DNA from: Alphaproteobacteria bacterium
GTDB lineage: Bacteria > Pseudomonadota > Alphaproteobacteria > Puniceispirillales > Puniceispirillaceae
Direction of reading: 5' to 3'
NCBI GenBank assembly: GCA_016780765.1
Contig: JADHLH010000013.1
Coordinates: 1-39,187, forward strand
Length of the DNA: 39,187 nucleotides
Positions 16,654-24,494 of this stretch are shown here, one piece after another. Both the position numbers and the translations under genes were made by a program. A model generated the notes under the pieces. The model ran no database searches. It saw only the letters and a list, made by a program, of their open reading frames with translations, and had not been told where the DNA came from. Positions within the stretch are counted from its first letter, which is position 1. Each line of letters begins with the position of its first letter.

Positions 16654-18444
16654 CTATTCCTGTCCACTTGTTTCGGGGCGCATATCTGCGCGCAATGCGG
16701 CTGTGCCTGCGTCATCGACAGCGCCATCCGCACCCAGCGCCACGCCATACATCGTGCGCGCCACCTCTGTGCTGACATAGCCAAGCCGCACATCAGCCGC
16801 GACAGCAGCAGGCGCACGCAGCAACGGGTCGCCATAGCCGCCGCCGCCAGGTGTTTCCAACCGGACAGAGCCACCACGCTGCAGTTTGATGCCAACCTGC
16901 TTTGATGTCATTGGCGGGGTTTCTGGCGCTGTGTCATCCTGTTTGTCAGCCCGATATGAGAACCGGTTCAGTGCCGCCGGCTTGCCGGCTCCGACAGGTT
17001 GCGGTGCATGACGTCCGCGTTCACCAAAAAAGAACCCGTCGGCACCATTGGCCAGCACCTCAACCTCATAAACAGCACCCAGACCACCGCGATGCTGGCC
17101 GGCCCCACCCGAATCCGGCCGCAGCGACCAGCGGCGAAAGGCAACCGGATAGGCAGATTCCAGAATCTCCAGCGGGGGAATGGTTGCCATTGAAATCGGT
17201 GCGTTGCCATGGCTCAACCCGTCGCCATCAGAATGCCCGCCATGGCCGCCCCCGAAGAACGAGAACATTACCCAGCGGCTGCCATCATCGCGGTGACCGG
17301 CCAGTGACAGTGCATTGATGGTGCCATAGGCATTGGCCAATGCGCGTGACGGATCAAGCTTGCCGATCGCGGTGAAGATCACATCGATAATCCGCAGGAT
17401 CGTCTCGGTATAGCCGCCAACCGGTTTTGGTGCGGTGGCGGACAGCAAGGACTGGTCAGGGATGATGATTTCAACCGGGTCCAGCACACCGGCATTGGCC
17501 GGCACGTCTGGAAACAGGTGCTTCAGCGCGACATAGCAGGCTGCAATTGCGGTCGAGCGGGAAATATTCACCGGTCCTGCACATTGTGCAGCCGAACGCG
17601 AGAAATCCAGAACCATCCTCTCGCCATCGACATGCACATCAACAGCAATCGGCAGCGCTTCGTCCTTGATGCCGTCATTATCAAGATAGTCGGTGGCGGC
17701 CACATCACCGTCGGGAAGGGCGCTGATATGGGCTTGCATCTGCAGATGCGCGCGCGCCCGCAATTCGGCAAAGACGGCGGAAATGGTATCATCACCATAT
17801 TCGTCCAGCAGGGCGTTCAGCCTGCCATGACCCAGATCAAGCGCGCTGACCTGCGCGTTCAGATCGCCATAAACAGATAGCGGCAGGCGCGAATTGGTGC
17901 GCAGGATCGACAGGATATCATCCTGCCGCACACCGGCCCCAAACAGCTTTACCGGCGGGATATGCACCCCTTCCTGAAAGCTTTCGGTGGCAGCCGGGTT
18001 ATAGTTGCCCGGGACATTGCCCGCCACATCATGCCAATGACCAACCGATGCCAGATAGCAGAACACCTTGCCGTTGCGGAACAGTGGGCGGACAAGCTTG
18101 AAGTCTGACAGATGCGTGCCGCCTTCATACGGATCGTTGAAGATATAGACATCGCCGTCTTTTGGCGGATCATCGCGGGTCAGATCAATGACATAGCGAA
18201 CGGCAAAGGCCATGACCCCGACAAAGATCGGCAAGCCTTCCTTGCCCTGAACCAGCGTTTCGCCAGTTTCGGCGTCATACAAGCCATGCGAGGCGTCATG
18301 CGCCTCGGCAATGATCGGATTGAAAGCGCTGCGGAACAGCGTTGCGTCCATTTCATCGGCGATCTGTTCCAACCGCCCGCGCAGCACGGCAAGCTGTACC
18401 GGACTGATGCCCGTTCCGCCCGAAGGGCCTGAAGCTTTATTCAT
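16654..18444 (-). CDS. hyuB: Hydantoinase/oxoprolinase subunit B (HyuB)
   Basis: A 596-residue partner of HyuA. Family text includes IIAEAHDASHGLYD, VYIFNDPYEGGTHLSD and GGGHGGHSDGDGLSHG, and it ends with a glycine-rich GGGGYGDPLLRAP, as expected for the hydantoinase B fold. Its ATG overlaps the stop of the lyase gene (ATGA), which shows that it belongs to the same pathway operon. Confidence 0.93.
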   Translation of the reverse strand: MNKASGPSGGTGISPVQLAVLRGRLEQIADEMDATLFRSAFNPIIAEAHDASHGLYDAETGETLVQGKEGLPIFVGVMAFAVRYVIDLTRDDPPKDGDVYIFNDPYEGGTHLSDFKLVRPLFRNGKVFCYLASVGHWHDVAGNVPGNYNPAATESFQEGVHIPPVKLFGAGVRQDDILSILRTNSRLPLSVYGDLNAQVSALDLGHGRLNALLDEYGDDTISAVFAELRARAHLQMQAHISALPDGDVAATDYLDNDGIKDEALPIAVDVHVDGERMVLDFSRSAAQCAGPVNISRSTAIAACYVALKHLFPDVPANAGVLDPVEIIIPDQSLLSATAPKPVGGYTETILRIIDVIFTAIGKLDPSRALANAYGTINALSLAGHRDDGSRWVMFSFFGGGHGGHSDGDGLSHGNAPISMATIPPLEILESAYPVAFRRWSLRPDSGGAGQHRGGLGAVYEVEVLANGADGFFFGERGRHAPQPVGAGKPAALNRFSYRADKQDDTAPETPPMTSKQVGIKLQRGGSVRLETPGGGGYGDPLLRAPAAVAADVRLGYVSTEVARTMYGVALGADGAVDDAGTAALRADMRPETSGQE

Positions 18445-19334
18445 TTACCAAACACATCCTCATCATAACGGGCGCCAGCCTGAAGAATTTCATCGGTGCC
18501 AAGAAGGGTATTCAGACCGCCAAGGTCCAGCATCCGGTCCTGCCATGATGCGGTGGACCCGTCACGCAGCAGATCGGCATAGAAGGCTGTGCCAAGATGG
18601 GTCATTGCGCGCACAAATGCCCCGGGATAAATCACCAGCCGGTAACCAAGTGTCCCAAGCTGGTCCAGCGGCAGCAACGGTGTGCGCCCGCCTTCAACCA
18701 TATTCGCCAGCAGCGGGATTCGCGCTGCGAACCGGTCGGTCAGCTGCTGCATCGCCGCCTGATCGGGCGGGGCCTCGACAAACAGGATATCGGCACCTGC
18801 CTCGACCATCGCCTCGGCTCTGTCAAGCGCAGCTGCCAGCCCTTCGACGGCAATCGCATCGGTCCGCGCAACCAGCAGACAGTTGGTGCCGGAAAGCGCG
18901 TCCCTGGCCGCGCTGATCTTGCCGGCCATCTCGGCTGACGACACAAGTGTCTTGCCGGACAGATGACCACAGCGTTTCGGCAGAGTCTGGTCTTCAAGCT
19001 GAATGGCGGCGGCACCGGCGCGGGCAAGATTTCGGCAGGTACGTTGCACATTCAGGGCATTTCCAAAGCCTGTATCAGCATCGACAATCAGTGGCGTTTC
19101 GGTTTTTTCGGTTATCGCCGCCACCGTGTCGACCAGTTCAGACATCGATACCAGCCCGATATCAGGGCTGCCAAAGCGTGTATAGGCAAGCGACGCGCCC
19201 GACAGATACAGCGCCTCGGCACCGGCCATGCTGGCCATGCGGGCAGACAGACCGTCAAAGACACCGGGGGCCAGAACCGGCGGGGCGGCTTGATCGGCCA
19301 GTCGGGCGGCCAGATGGTCAGCAAGCCTGCTCAT
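18441..19334 (-). CDS. Isocitrate lyase/PEP mutase-family C-C lyase (dimethylmalate- or methylisocitrate-lyase-like)
   Basis: A 297-residue (beta/alpha)8 enzyme. The active-site loop is LPKRCGHLSG with Lys120-Arg121-Cys122-Gly123-His124; the cysteine marks the lyase branch rather than the phosphonate mutases. Mg-binding carboxylates lie in VDADTGFGN (Asp85, Asp87) and IQLEDQ. Relatives split substituted malates or citrates: methylisocitrate lyase, oxaloacetate decarboxylase and 2,3-dimethylmalate lyase. Adjacent aconitase-family hydratase genes, joined by ATGA overlap, make a substituted malate the likely substrate, giving pyruvate (or a keto acid) and a short acid. No methylcitrate synthase is nearby, so propionate metabolism is less likely. 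Confidence 0.85.
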   Translation of the reverse strand: MSRLADHLAARLADQAAPPVLAPGVFDGLSARMASMAGAEALYLSGASLAYTRFGSPDIGLVSMSELVDTVAAITEKTETPLIVDADTGFGNALNVQRTCRNLARAGAAAIQLEDQTLPKRCGHLSGKTLVSSAEMAGKISAARDALSGTNCLLVARTDAIAVEGLAAALDRAEAMVEAGADILFVEAPPDQAAMQQLTDRFAARIPLLANMVEGGRTPLLPLDQLGTLGYRLVIYPGAFVRAMTHLGTAFYADLLRDGSTASWQDRMLDLGGLNTLLGTDEILQAGARYDEDVFGK

Positions 19335-19849
19335 GTGACATCTCCCTTCACACCCGTCGTACCGGCCGCGTGCTGGCTGGACAGGTGCGCCAGCATGCCA
19401 CCATCCGCAATCATCGCCAGCAGGAAATCAGGCAGCGCCTCGGTGGCAAATTGCCGCCTGCCAATGGTCAGGCTGCCAGCTGCGATATCAACATCGGTGC
19501 TGGTGAATTCGTCGACACCATCCAGATCCAACGCCGGACAGGCGATTGCAGGCAATCCCAGATTTAGCGCATTACGCTGGAAGATTCCGCCAAGCGAACG
19601 CGCGATGATGGCACGGATGCCCAGATGCTTCAGCGCCTCTGCAGCCTGTTCACGCGATGATCCGATACCAAAGCTGGCACCGGCAAGAATGATATCACCC
19701 GGGCGGACGGCGCTGGCAAAATCAGGGCGCAACGCTTCAAGACAATGGCTGGAAAGCGTGTCGAGAGACCCGCTCATATAAGCACCAGGGGCCAGCAAAT
19801 CGGTATCGATGCCGTCCCCCATAATCCATGCACGTCCTGATATCTGCAT
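19331..19849 (-). CDS. Aconitase-family hydro-lyase small subunit (LeuD-like)
   Basis: A 172-residue swivel-domain subunit. It shows GDGIDTDLLAPGAYM at the start, then FGIGSSREQAAEAL (canonical FGCGSSRE) and ARSLGGIFQRNALNLGLP. It is the partner of the large subunit 3 nt upstream, and overlaps the lyase start by 4 nt. LeuD, homoaconitase, dimethylmaleate hydratase and maleate hydratase small subunits are all this size. The operon lacks leuA and leuB, so leucine synthesis is unlikely. Confidence 0.9.
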   Translation of the reverse strand: MQISGRAWIMGDGIDTDLLAPGAYMSGSLDTLSSHCLEALRPDFASAVRPGDIILAGASFGIGSSREQAAEALKHLGIRAIIARSLGGIFQRNALNLGLPAIACPALDLDGVDEFTSTDVDIAAGSLTIGRRQFATEALPDFLLAMIADGGMLAHLSSQHAAGTTGVKGDVT

Positions 19850-19852
19850 GCG

Positions 19853-21130
19853 CTAGTTTCCCATCCCGCGCGGGTCGGTCAGCCTGCCGGTAACAGCGGC
19901 AGCGGCAACACTGGCTGGTGAGGCAAGCCAGACGCGTGATCCCGGTGCGCCCATCCGGCCGCGAAAGTTACGTGCTGTTGAAGAAATGCAGACATCATCG
20001 GCAGCCAACCGGTTGGGCCCATAACCGGCACACATGCCACAGGCGGTTGGCAGCACAGTGGCCCCGGCATCTTCAAGAATGCCCATCACGCCTTCGCATG
20101 TCGCCTGATCCTGATCGGCGCGCGAGGCAGGTGCCACCAGAAGACGAATGCTGCTGGCTGTCTTCCGTCTCTTCAGGATGCCTGCTGCGGCCCGCAGATC
20201 ATCCAGCTTTGCCCCGGTACAGGCACCGATATAGGCAACCGAGAAAGCGGCGTCATCATGATCGGTTATGGCAGCGGCATTGGCCGGACTGTGCGGGGCG
20301 GCGGCCTGCGGGACGAGGGTGTCAAGGTCAAGGCTGAAATGCCTGCCATCATGGCTGCCGGCATCGCTGGCCCAATAGCTGTCCGGCTGATCATCAAGAC
20401 GAACGCGATCTGGCGCGCGGCTGGCCAGCCATTCGGCGGTCATGTCATCGGGGGCAATCACCCCGGCCTGCGCACCCAGTTCGGCAGACATGTTGCACAG
20501 GGTCATCCGCGCCCGCATCGGCATGGCAGATACCGCCGGTCCGGCAAATTCCAATGCCTCATACCCCGCCATGTCCATGCCGTGGGCACCGCAAAGCGCA
20601 AGAATGATATCCTTGGCAAAAGTCTGCGCGCCAAGTTCGCCCTGCAGGTCCACCAGATGTGTGCGCGGCACCTTCAGCCAGGTCTGGCCAGTGGTAGCGA
20701 CCGCTGCCATATCGGTGGCGCCAACACCAAACATGTAGGCACCAAAGGCACCGCCGGTTGGCGAATGGCTGTCACCGCCTACCACCAGCATGCCGGGCTG
20801 CACCAGACCCTGTTCGGGAAGCACCACATGGCAGATGCCTATTTCGGGAAAATAGTTGCTGACCCCTTCGGCAGCGACCCAGTCACGCGTGATCTGCTGA
20901 ATGGCGCGGCTGGCATCATCATGCGCTGGCACATAATGATCGGTTATCACGGCCAGCTTGTCAGGGTCCTGCAAACGCATGTCAAGCTCCGCCAGCTTTG
21001 GTGCAAGCCGGCGCGGACCACTGCTGTCATGTACCATCGCCAGATCAACGCTGCAGGTCAGATAGTCGCCAGCCTTTACGGCGGCGGCCCCGCTGGCCCG
21101 ACTCAGAATTTTTTCAACGATGGTTTGCAT
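19853..21130 (-). CDS. Aconitase-family hydro-lyase large subunit (LeuC/homoaconitase/dimethylmaleate-hydratase-like)
   Basis: A 425-residue 4Fe-4S hydro-lyase subunit. Cluster cysteines are visible in GACTGAKLDD and in TACGMCAGYG; substrate-binding text includes VHDSSGPRRLAPKL, ITDHYVPAHD and TGGAFGAYMFGVGATDMA. At about 420 residues it matches the shorter homoaconitase or 2,3-dimethylmaleate-hydratase type, not the roughly 466-residue bacterial LeuC. It is the first gene of the operon that continues with the small subunit, a malate-type lyase, HyuB, HyuA and the isochorismatase-fold protein. Expected chemistry is stereospecific addition of water to a maleate-type double bond, or the reverse. 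Confidence 0.9.
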   Translation of the reverse strand: MQTIVEKILSRASGAAAVKAGDYLTCSVDLAMVHDSSGPRRLAPKLAELDMRLQDPDKLAVITDHYVPAHDDASRAIQQITRDWVAAEGVSNYFPEIGICHVVLPEQGLVQPGMLVVGGDSHSPTGGAFGAYMFGVGATDMAAVATTGQTWLKVPRTHLVDLQGELGAQTFAKDIILALCGAHGMDMAGYEALEFAGPAVSAMPMRARMTLCNMSAELGAQAGVIAPDDMTAEWLASRAPDRVRLDDQPDSYWASDAGSHDGRHFSLDLDTLVPQAAAPHSPANAAAITDHDDAAFSVAYIGACTGAKLDDLRAAAGILKRRKTASSIRLLVAPASRADQDQATCEGVMGILEDAGATVLPTACGMCAGYGPNRLAADDVCISSTARNFRGRMGAPGSRVWLASPASVAAAAVTGRLTDPRGMGN

Positions 21131-21265
21131 GGTGGCAGGAAACCGATGTGATTGTGTTCAGGACAGCATGCCAGTGAACGGCGTGTTCCATTTCAGTGGC
21201 GTCGTCAGCTGCTTTAGACTTAAATTATCGTAATTGTCCCGTTTAACAACCGCGAAAGTCATTCC
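21131..21265. promoter_or_regulatory. Divergent intergenic region with AATTATCGTAATT palindrome
   Basis: A 135-bp gap between the divergent hydratase operon and the tautomerase fusion. The right half is A/T-rich and contains the palindrome AATTA-TCG-TAATT (21223-21235), which could be an operator for either side. I see no sigma70 pair that I would trust. Confidence 0.3.
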
Positions 21266-21832
21266 ATGCCTGTCGTGAACATTACCTTGATCAAAGGATA
21301 TTCGGCTGACGCCCGTCGCCGGCTGTCTACCCATATGACAAATCTGGTGACCCAGTTCCTTGGAGCCATTTCCGAAGGCACCACGGTTATGGTCAGCGAA
21401 CTTGACCAGGCGTCTTACATGCGCGGCCATGAAAACAAGAACCCGGCACCGCCGCCGACACCCGCTGCCAACCTTGTGCATGACTATTTGAACGCCATGC
21501 AAGCGCGTGACCTGCAGGCGGCAACTGCGCTGCTCGATGATGGCTTCTGGATGGAATTTCCGGGCGCAGTACGGATGCAGACCCTTGATGAGCTGATCGC
21601 ATGGTCAAAGCCGCGCTATCGCAGCATCGCCAAGACGTTTGACGCTTTCAGCGAGGCCTTTACCGAAAGGGAAACGATTGTTGTCTGTCATGGCACCCTG
21701 CATGGCGAATGGCCTGATGGCACACCGTTCGGGGGCATACGGTTTGTCGACCGGTTCACGGTTGCAGGTGGCAAGATCACCAGCCAGATGGTGTGGAATG
21801 ATCTTGCCGAGATGCGCAGCATGTCGGCTTAA
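21266..21832 (+). CDS. 4-oxalocrotonate tautomerase / NTF2-like (SnoaL) fusion protein
   Basis: A 188-residue two-domain protein. Residues 1-60 are a 4-oxalocrotonate tautomerase unit: MPVVNITLIKGYSADARRRL supplies the Pro2 that becomes the N-terminal catalytic base after methionine removal, and TTVMVSELDQASYMRGHE is the C-terminal beta-strand and loop. A proline-rich linker (APPPTPAA, about 61-67) leads to an NTF2/SnoaL-like domain, residues 68-185, with NAMQARDLQAATALLDDGFW and GGKITSQMVWND. Tautomerases are normally single-domain, and SnoaL proteins are normally stand-alone. The fusion suggests consecutive steps on one enol/keto intermediate. It is monocistronic and faces the racemase-fold gene with a 17-nt gap. 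Confidence 0.82.
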   Translation: MPVVNITLIKGYSADARRRLSTHMTNLVTQFLGAISEGTTVMVSELDQASYMRGHENKNPAPPPTPAANLVHDYLNAMQARDLQAATALLDDGFWMEFPGAVRMQTLDELIAWSKPRYRSIAKTFDAFSEAFTERETIVVCHGTLHGEWPDGTPFGGIRFVDRFTVAGGKITSQMVWNDLAEMRSMSA

Positions 21833-21849
21833 TTCGTGTTTTGGCCGGG

Positions 21850-22620
21850 TCAGAGTTTTGGATGCGTCAGGAATTCGTCCAGAATGTCATCGGGCGGCTG
21901 CATGAAATCGGTTGTCCGGCTGACTTCCAGGCCGAATGTCTGACGCATTTCAATGGCAAGTTCGGTCATGCGCAGGGCCACTGGCAACCCGTTCAGCACG
22001 GGTGCCCCGGCGACGCGAAATCCCTGTATCTGCGAGAACAGCAGCATCGGGATGCCGCCTGCCGGGATCAGCACATCAACACCGGCAGCCACCAGCGGTT
22101 CAGCCTGCCGGGTGAATTCATCGGCAACCTGTTGCAGGCGGTCCGGGTTATCAAAGGCCGCAAGGATCTGGCCCGGCTCGAATTCCAGTGCGTGAATGCC
22201 GGTCACCCGATCCTGCAGCCCGTATTTGCGAACCTGATGTTCATGCCCCGGAATGAAACGGGGATTGATCGTGATGATGCCGACTTTCTGGCCGTACTGG
22301 CAGGCAAACAGCATGCTGGATTCGCCAAGCGATATGACCGGGACCGAGGCAGCGGCGCGCGCTTCATACATGCCTGAATCCTGAAAATGCCCCATCAGAT
22401 AGCCATCATACCCCTCACGCCCAGCGGTAATGGCATTGGCAATTGCGTCACGTCCGCACCGATATTCAACCAGCGCATGGGCGTAGGAATCATACGGGTC
22501 GATGCCATGGAAGGTCAGTTCGGTGCCGGGACGGGCCTGCGCTTTCAGAAAGCCTGACAGCCGGTCCCAATAGCCGGGTGCGGCGGTGGCATTCACAAAG
22601 CTCTGATACCAAATTTTCAT
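21850..22620 (-). CDS. Asp/Glu/hydantoin racemase-fold protein without catalytic cysteines
   Basis: A 256-residue protein of the Asp/Glu/hydantoin racemase superfamily. I begin at the ATG at 22620, which has AAGGA 8 nt upstream and the family start MKIWYQSF; an upstream start at 22728 adds 36 unlikely residues. Racemases of this type use two cysteines. Here the first position (usually ACF-x-DPG) reads YLMGHFQDSGM, with His78, and the second (usually LGCAGM) reads LIPAGGIPM, around Ala188. Both cysteines are therefore absent, although the fold is well kept (PVISLGESSM, VGIITINPRF). It is probably not a two-base cysteine racemase; it may be a lyase, a decarboxylase or a binding protein. Confidence 0.8.
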   Translation of the reverse strand: MKIWYQSFVNATAAPGYWDRLSGFLKAQARPGTELTFHGIDPYDSYAHALVEYRCGRDAIANAITAGREGYDGYLMGHFQDSGMYEARAAASVPVISLGESSMLFACQYGQKVGIITINPRFIPGHEHQVRKYGLQDRVTGIHALEFEPGQILAAFDNPDRLQQVADEFTRQAEPLVAAGVDVLIPAGGIPMLLFSQIQGFRVAGAPVLNGLPVALRMTELAIEMRQTFGLEVSRTTDFMQPPDDILDEFLTHPKL

Positions 22621-22828
22621 GTCTGTGGTCCTTTCAGTCTGGCGCAGACGATGCTGACGGGTTTGACAAGCTGGTGCCGGCCCCGAAGGTTTGGCGGGTC
22701 GGGGGCATGATGAGACGAACGCAGCCATTCGGCAATGCTGGTGAAAAGCCGGTGGCTGGTCAAATGCTTTGGACCAAATGCCGTCGACATAATTTACTTT
22801 TCACAAACGGTCATGCCACACTGCCGAC
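22621..22828. promoter_or_regulatory. Divergent intergenic region with TGGTC...GACCA imperfect palindrome
   Basis: This 208-bp gap separates the racemase-fold gene from the ligase operon. It contains a 20-bp imperfect palindrome, TGGTCAAATGCTTTGGACCA (22757-22776), and a direct repeat of CAAATGC (22761 and 22775). The location upstream of both genes suits an operator. No clear promoter hexamers are visible apart from an isolated CATAAT near 22789. Confidence 0.3.
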
Positions 22829-24490
22829 ATGACGTCACACCCCTATCAGAACGAAACCGTTTTTTCGCGTTTTTCTGCAACTGCCGCGGCACGCCCGTCG
22901 CAGGTGTTTTTGCGCATTCTGCCAGAGGTTGCGCGCGTCTATGGCTGTGCTGCTGGCGATATTGCATATGGTGATATGGCGGGGCAGGTGGCATCGCGCC
23001 AAAGTGATCTGGCTGGTCGCGACATGACCGGAATGCGGGTCGGGCTGTTTCTGTTCAATACCCCGGATTTCTTTGTGAACTGGCTGGCACTGAATGCGCT
23101 TGGCGCCTCGATTGTGCCGATCAATCCCGATCTGAAGCGGCGGGAGATCGAATATATTCTGACCCATTCCGAAATGGCGTTCGTGATTGCCGCACCGCAA
23201 GCACCGCAATTGCTGACCGATGCCTGCAAGGCGCTTTGCCTGCCGATGATCGGCCCGCACGACAAGATCGAACATGTGAAGATTGTTTCTGACACAGCTG
23301 CCTCTGCCACAGATGATGCGCCGATGGACGAGGAACCGGCCAGCCGCCGCGAGGCTGCACTGTTATATACCTCCGGCACCACCGGCCAGCCAAAGGGATG
23401 CCAGCTTGATCAGGTTTATTTTCTGGCTGCCGGTGACTGGTATGCCGGCCTGTCCGCACCGTTTGATTTGCGCCCTGGCTTAGAGGTGATGTTAACGCCG
23501 TTGCCGATGTTCCATATGAACGCGCTGGCCTATTCGGTGATGGCGATGATCACCACGGGCGGCACGCTGGTACCGCTTGACAGGTTCCATCCCGACGGCT
23601 GGACAAAAGCCATGCGCGACAGCCAGGCGACCATCGTGCATTATCTGGGGGTGATGCCCTCAATCCTGATGAAACGTCCGGCTGATGACGGGGACCGCGC
23701 CCACCAGGTGCGCTTTGGCTTTGGTGCCGGGGTGGACCGCAAGCTGCATGCTGATTTCGAAACGCGGTTCGGCTTTCCGCTGGTTGAGGCATGGGCGATG
23801 ACCGAAACCGGGGCCGGGGTCTGTATTGCTGCCACCGGCAGGGAACGCCATGTCGGCAGTAATTGTTTTGGCACGCCAACAGCTGACATGCAGGCCCGCA
23901 TTGTGGATGATGACGGGCGCGATCTGCCCGATGGCACGCCCGGGGAACTGCTTGTCAGGCGGGCTGGCGCGGACCCGCAATTCGGGTTCTTTCGGGCGTA
24001 TCTCAAGGATCCTGACGCCACCGCGGCGGCCTGGGCGGATGGCTGGTTTCATACAGGCGACATTGTGATGCGTAATCATGACGGACATTTTTTCTTCCGG
24101 GACCGGAAGAAGAACATCATCCGCCGGTCGGGTGAGAATATCGCTGCGCTGGAGGTTGAGACGGTGTTGATGCGCCATGCTGGAGCGGCGGCGCTGGCGG
24201 TTGGGCCTGTGCCAGACCCGCTGCGTGAACAAGAGGTGGCCTGCCTTGTTGTGCCAGCACCGGGGGTCAGGGCCGAAGATTTGTTCGACCAGCTGTTTGC
24301 ACTGGCGCAGGATGAGCTGGCCTATTTCAAGGCACCCGGCTGGTTTGCTGCGGTTGACAGTTTGCCGCTGACCGGCACGCAGAAGCTGCAGCGGGGCGCG
24401 TTGCAGGCGCAGCTTGTCCAGATGCTGGAGAGCGATCAGCTGCAGGATTTCCGGCATCGCAAATCGCGGCGCAACCGGGCGGCCGGGTAA
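22829..24490 (+). CDS. AMP-forming acyl-CoA synthetase (class I adenylate-forming ligase)
   Basis: A 553-residue ligase that activates a carboxylic acid as acyl-AMP and then acyl-CoA. Core motifs appear in order: LLYTSGTTGQPKG (P-loop, about residue 178), EAWAMTETGAG (A5), WFHTGDIVMRN and FRDRKKNIIRRSGENI (A7/A8 hinge), and LPLTGTQKLQRG carrying the catalytic lysine. The overall shape is like carnitine/crotonobetaine-CoA ligase or medium-chain ligases, but substrate residues cannot be assigned. It leads an operon with the thiolase-like, DUF35-SDR and cyclase-type genes, and presumably makes the CoA thioester on which they act. Confidence 0.92.
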   Translation: MTSHPYQNETVFSRFSATAAARPSQVFLRILPEVARVYGCAAGDIAYGDMAGQVASRQSDLAGRDMTGMRVGLFLFNTPDFFVNWLALNALGASIVPINPDLKRREIEYILTHSEMAFVIAAPQAPQLLTDACKALCLPMIGPHDKIEHVKIVSDTAASATDDAPMDEEPASRREAALLYTSGTTGQPKGCQLDQVYFLAAGDWYAGLSAPFDLRPGLEVMLTPLPMFHMNALAYSVMAMITTGGTLVPLDRFHPDGWTKAMRDSQATIVHYLGVMPSILMKRPADDGDRAHQVRFGFGAGVDRKLHADFETRFGFPLVEAWAMTETGAGVCIAATGRERHVGSNCFGTPTADMQARIVDDDGRDLPDGTPGELLVRRAGADPQFGFFRAYLKDPDATAAAWADGWFHTGDIVMRNHDGHFFFRDRKKNIIRRSGENIAALEVETVLMRHAGAAALAVGPVPDPLREQEVACLVVPAPGVRAEDLFDQLFALAQDELAYFKAPGWFAAVDSLPLTGTQKLQRGALQAQLVQMLESDQLQDFRHRKSRRNRAAG

Positions 24491-24494
24491 GCCG

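Noticed and set aside
14497-16905. Two long plus-strand open frames (440 and 358 codons) opposite hyuA and the hyuB end
   Set aside because: They lie exactly antisense to well-recognised genes, have no domain resemblance and arise from the high G+C third-position bias of the coding strand.
19331-21130. The aconitase-family pair as leucine biosynthesis leuCD
   Set aside because: There is no leuA or leuB nearby, the large subunit is short, and the pair is fused by gene overlap to a malate-type lyase and hydantoinase genes.
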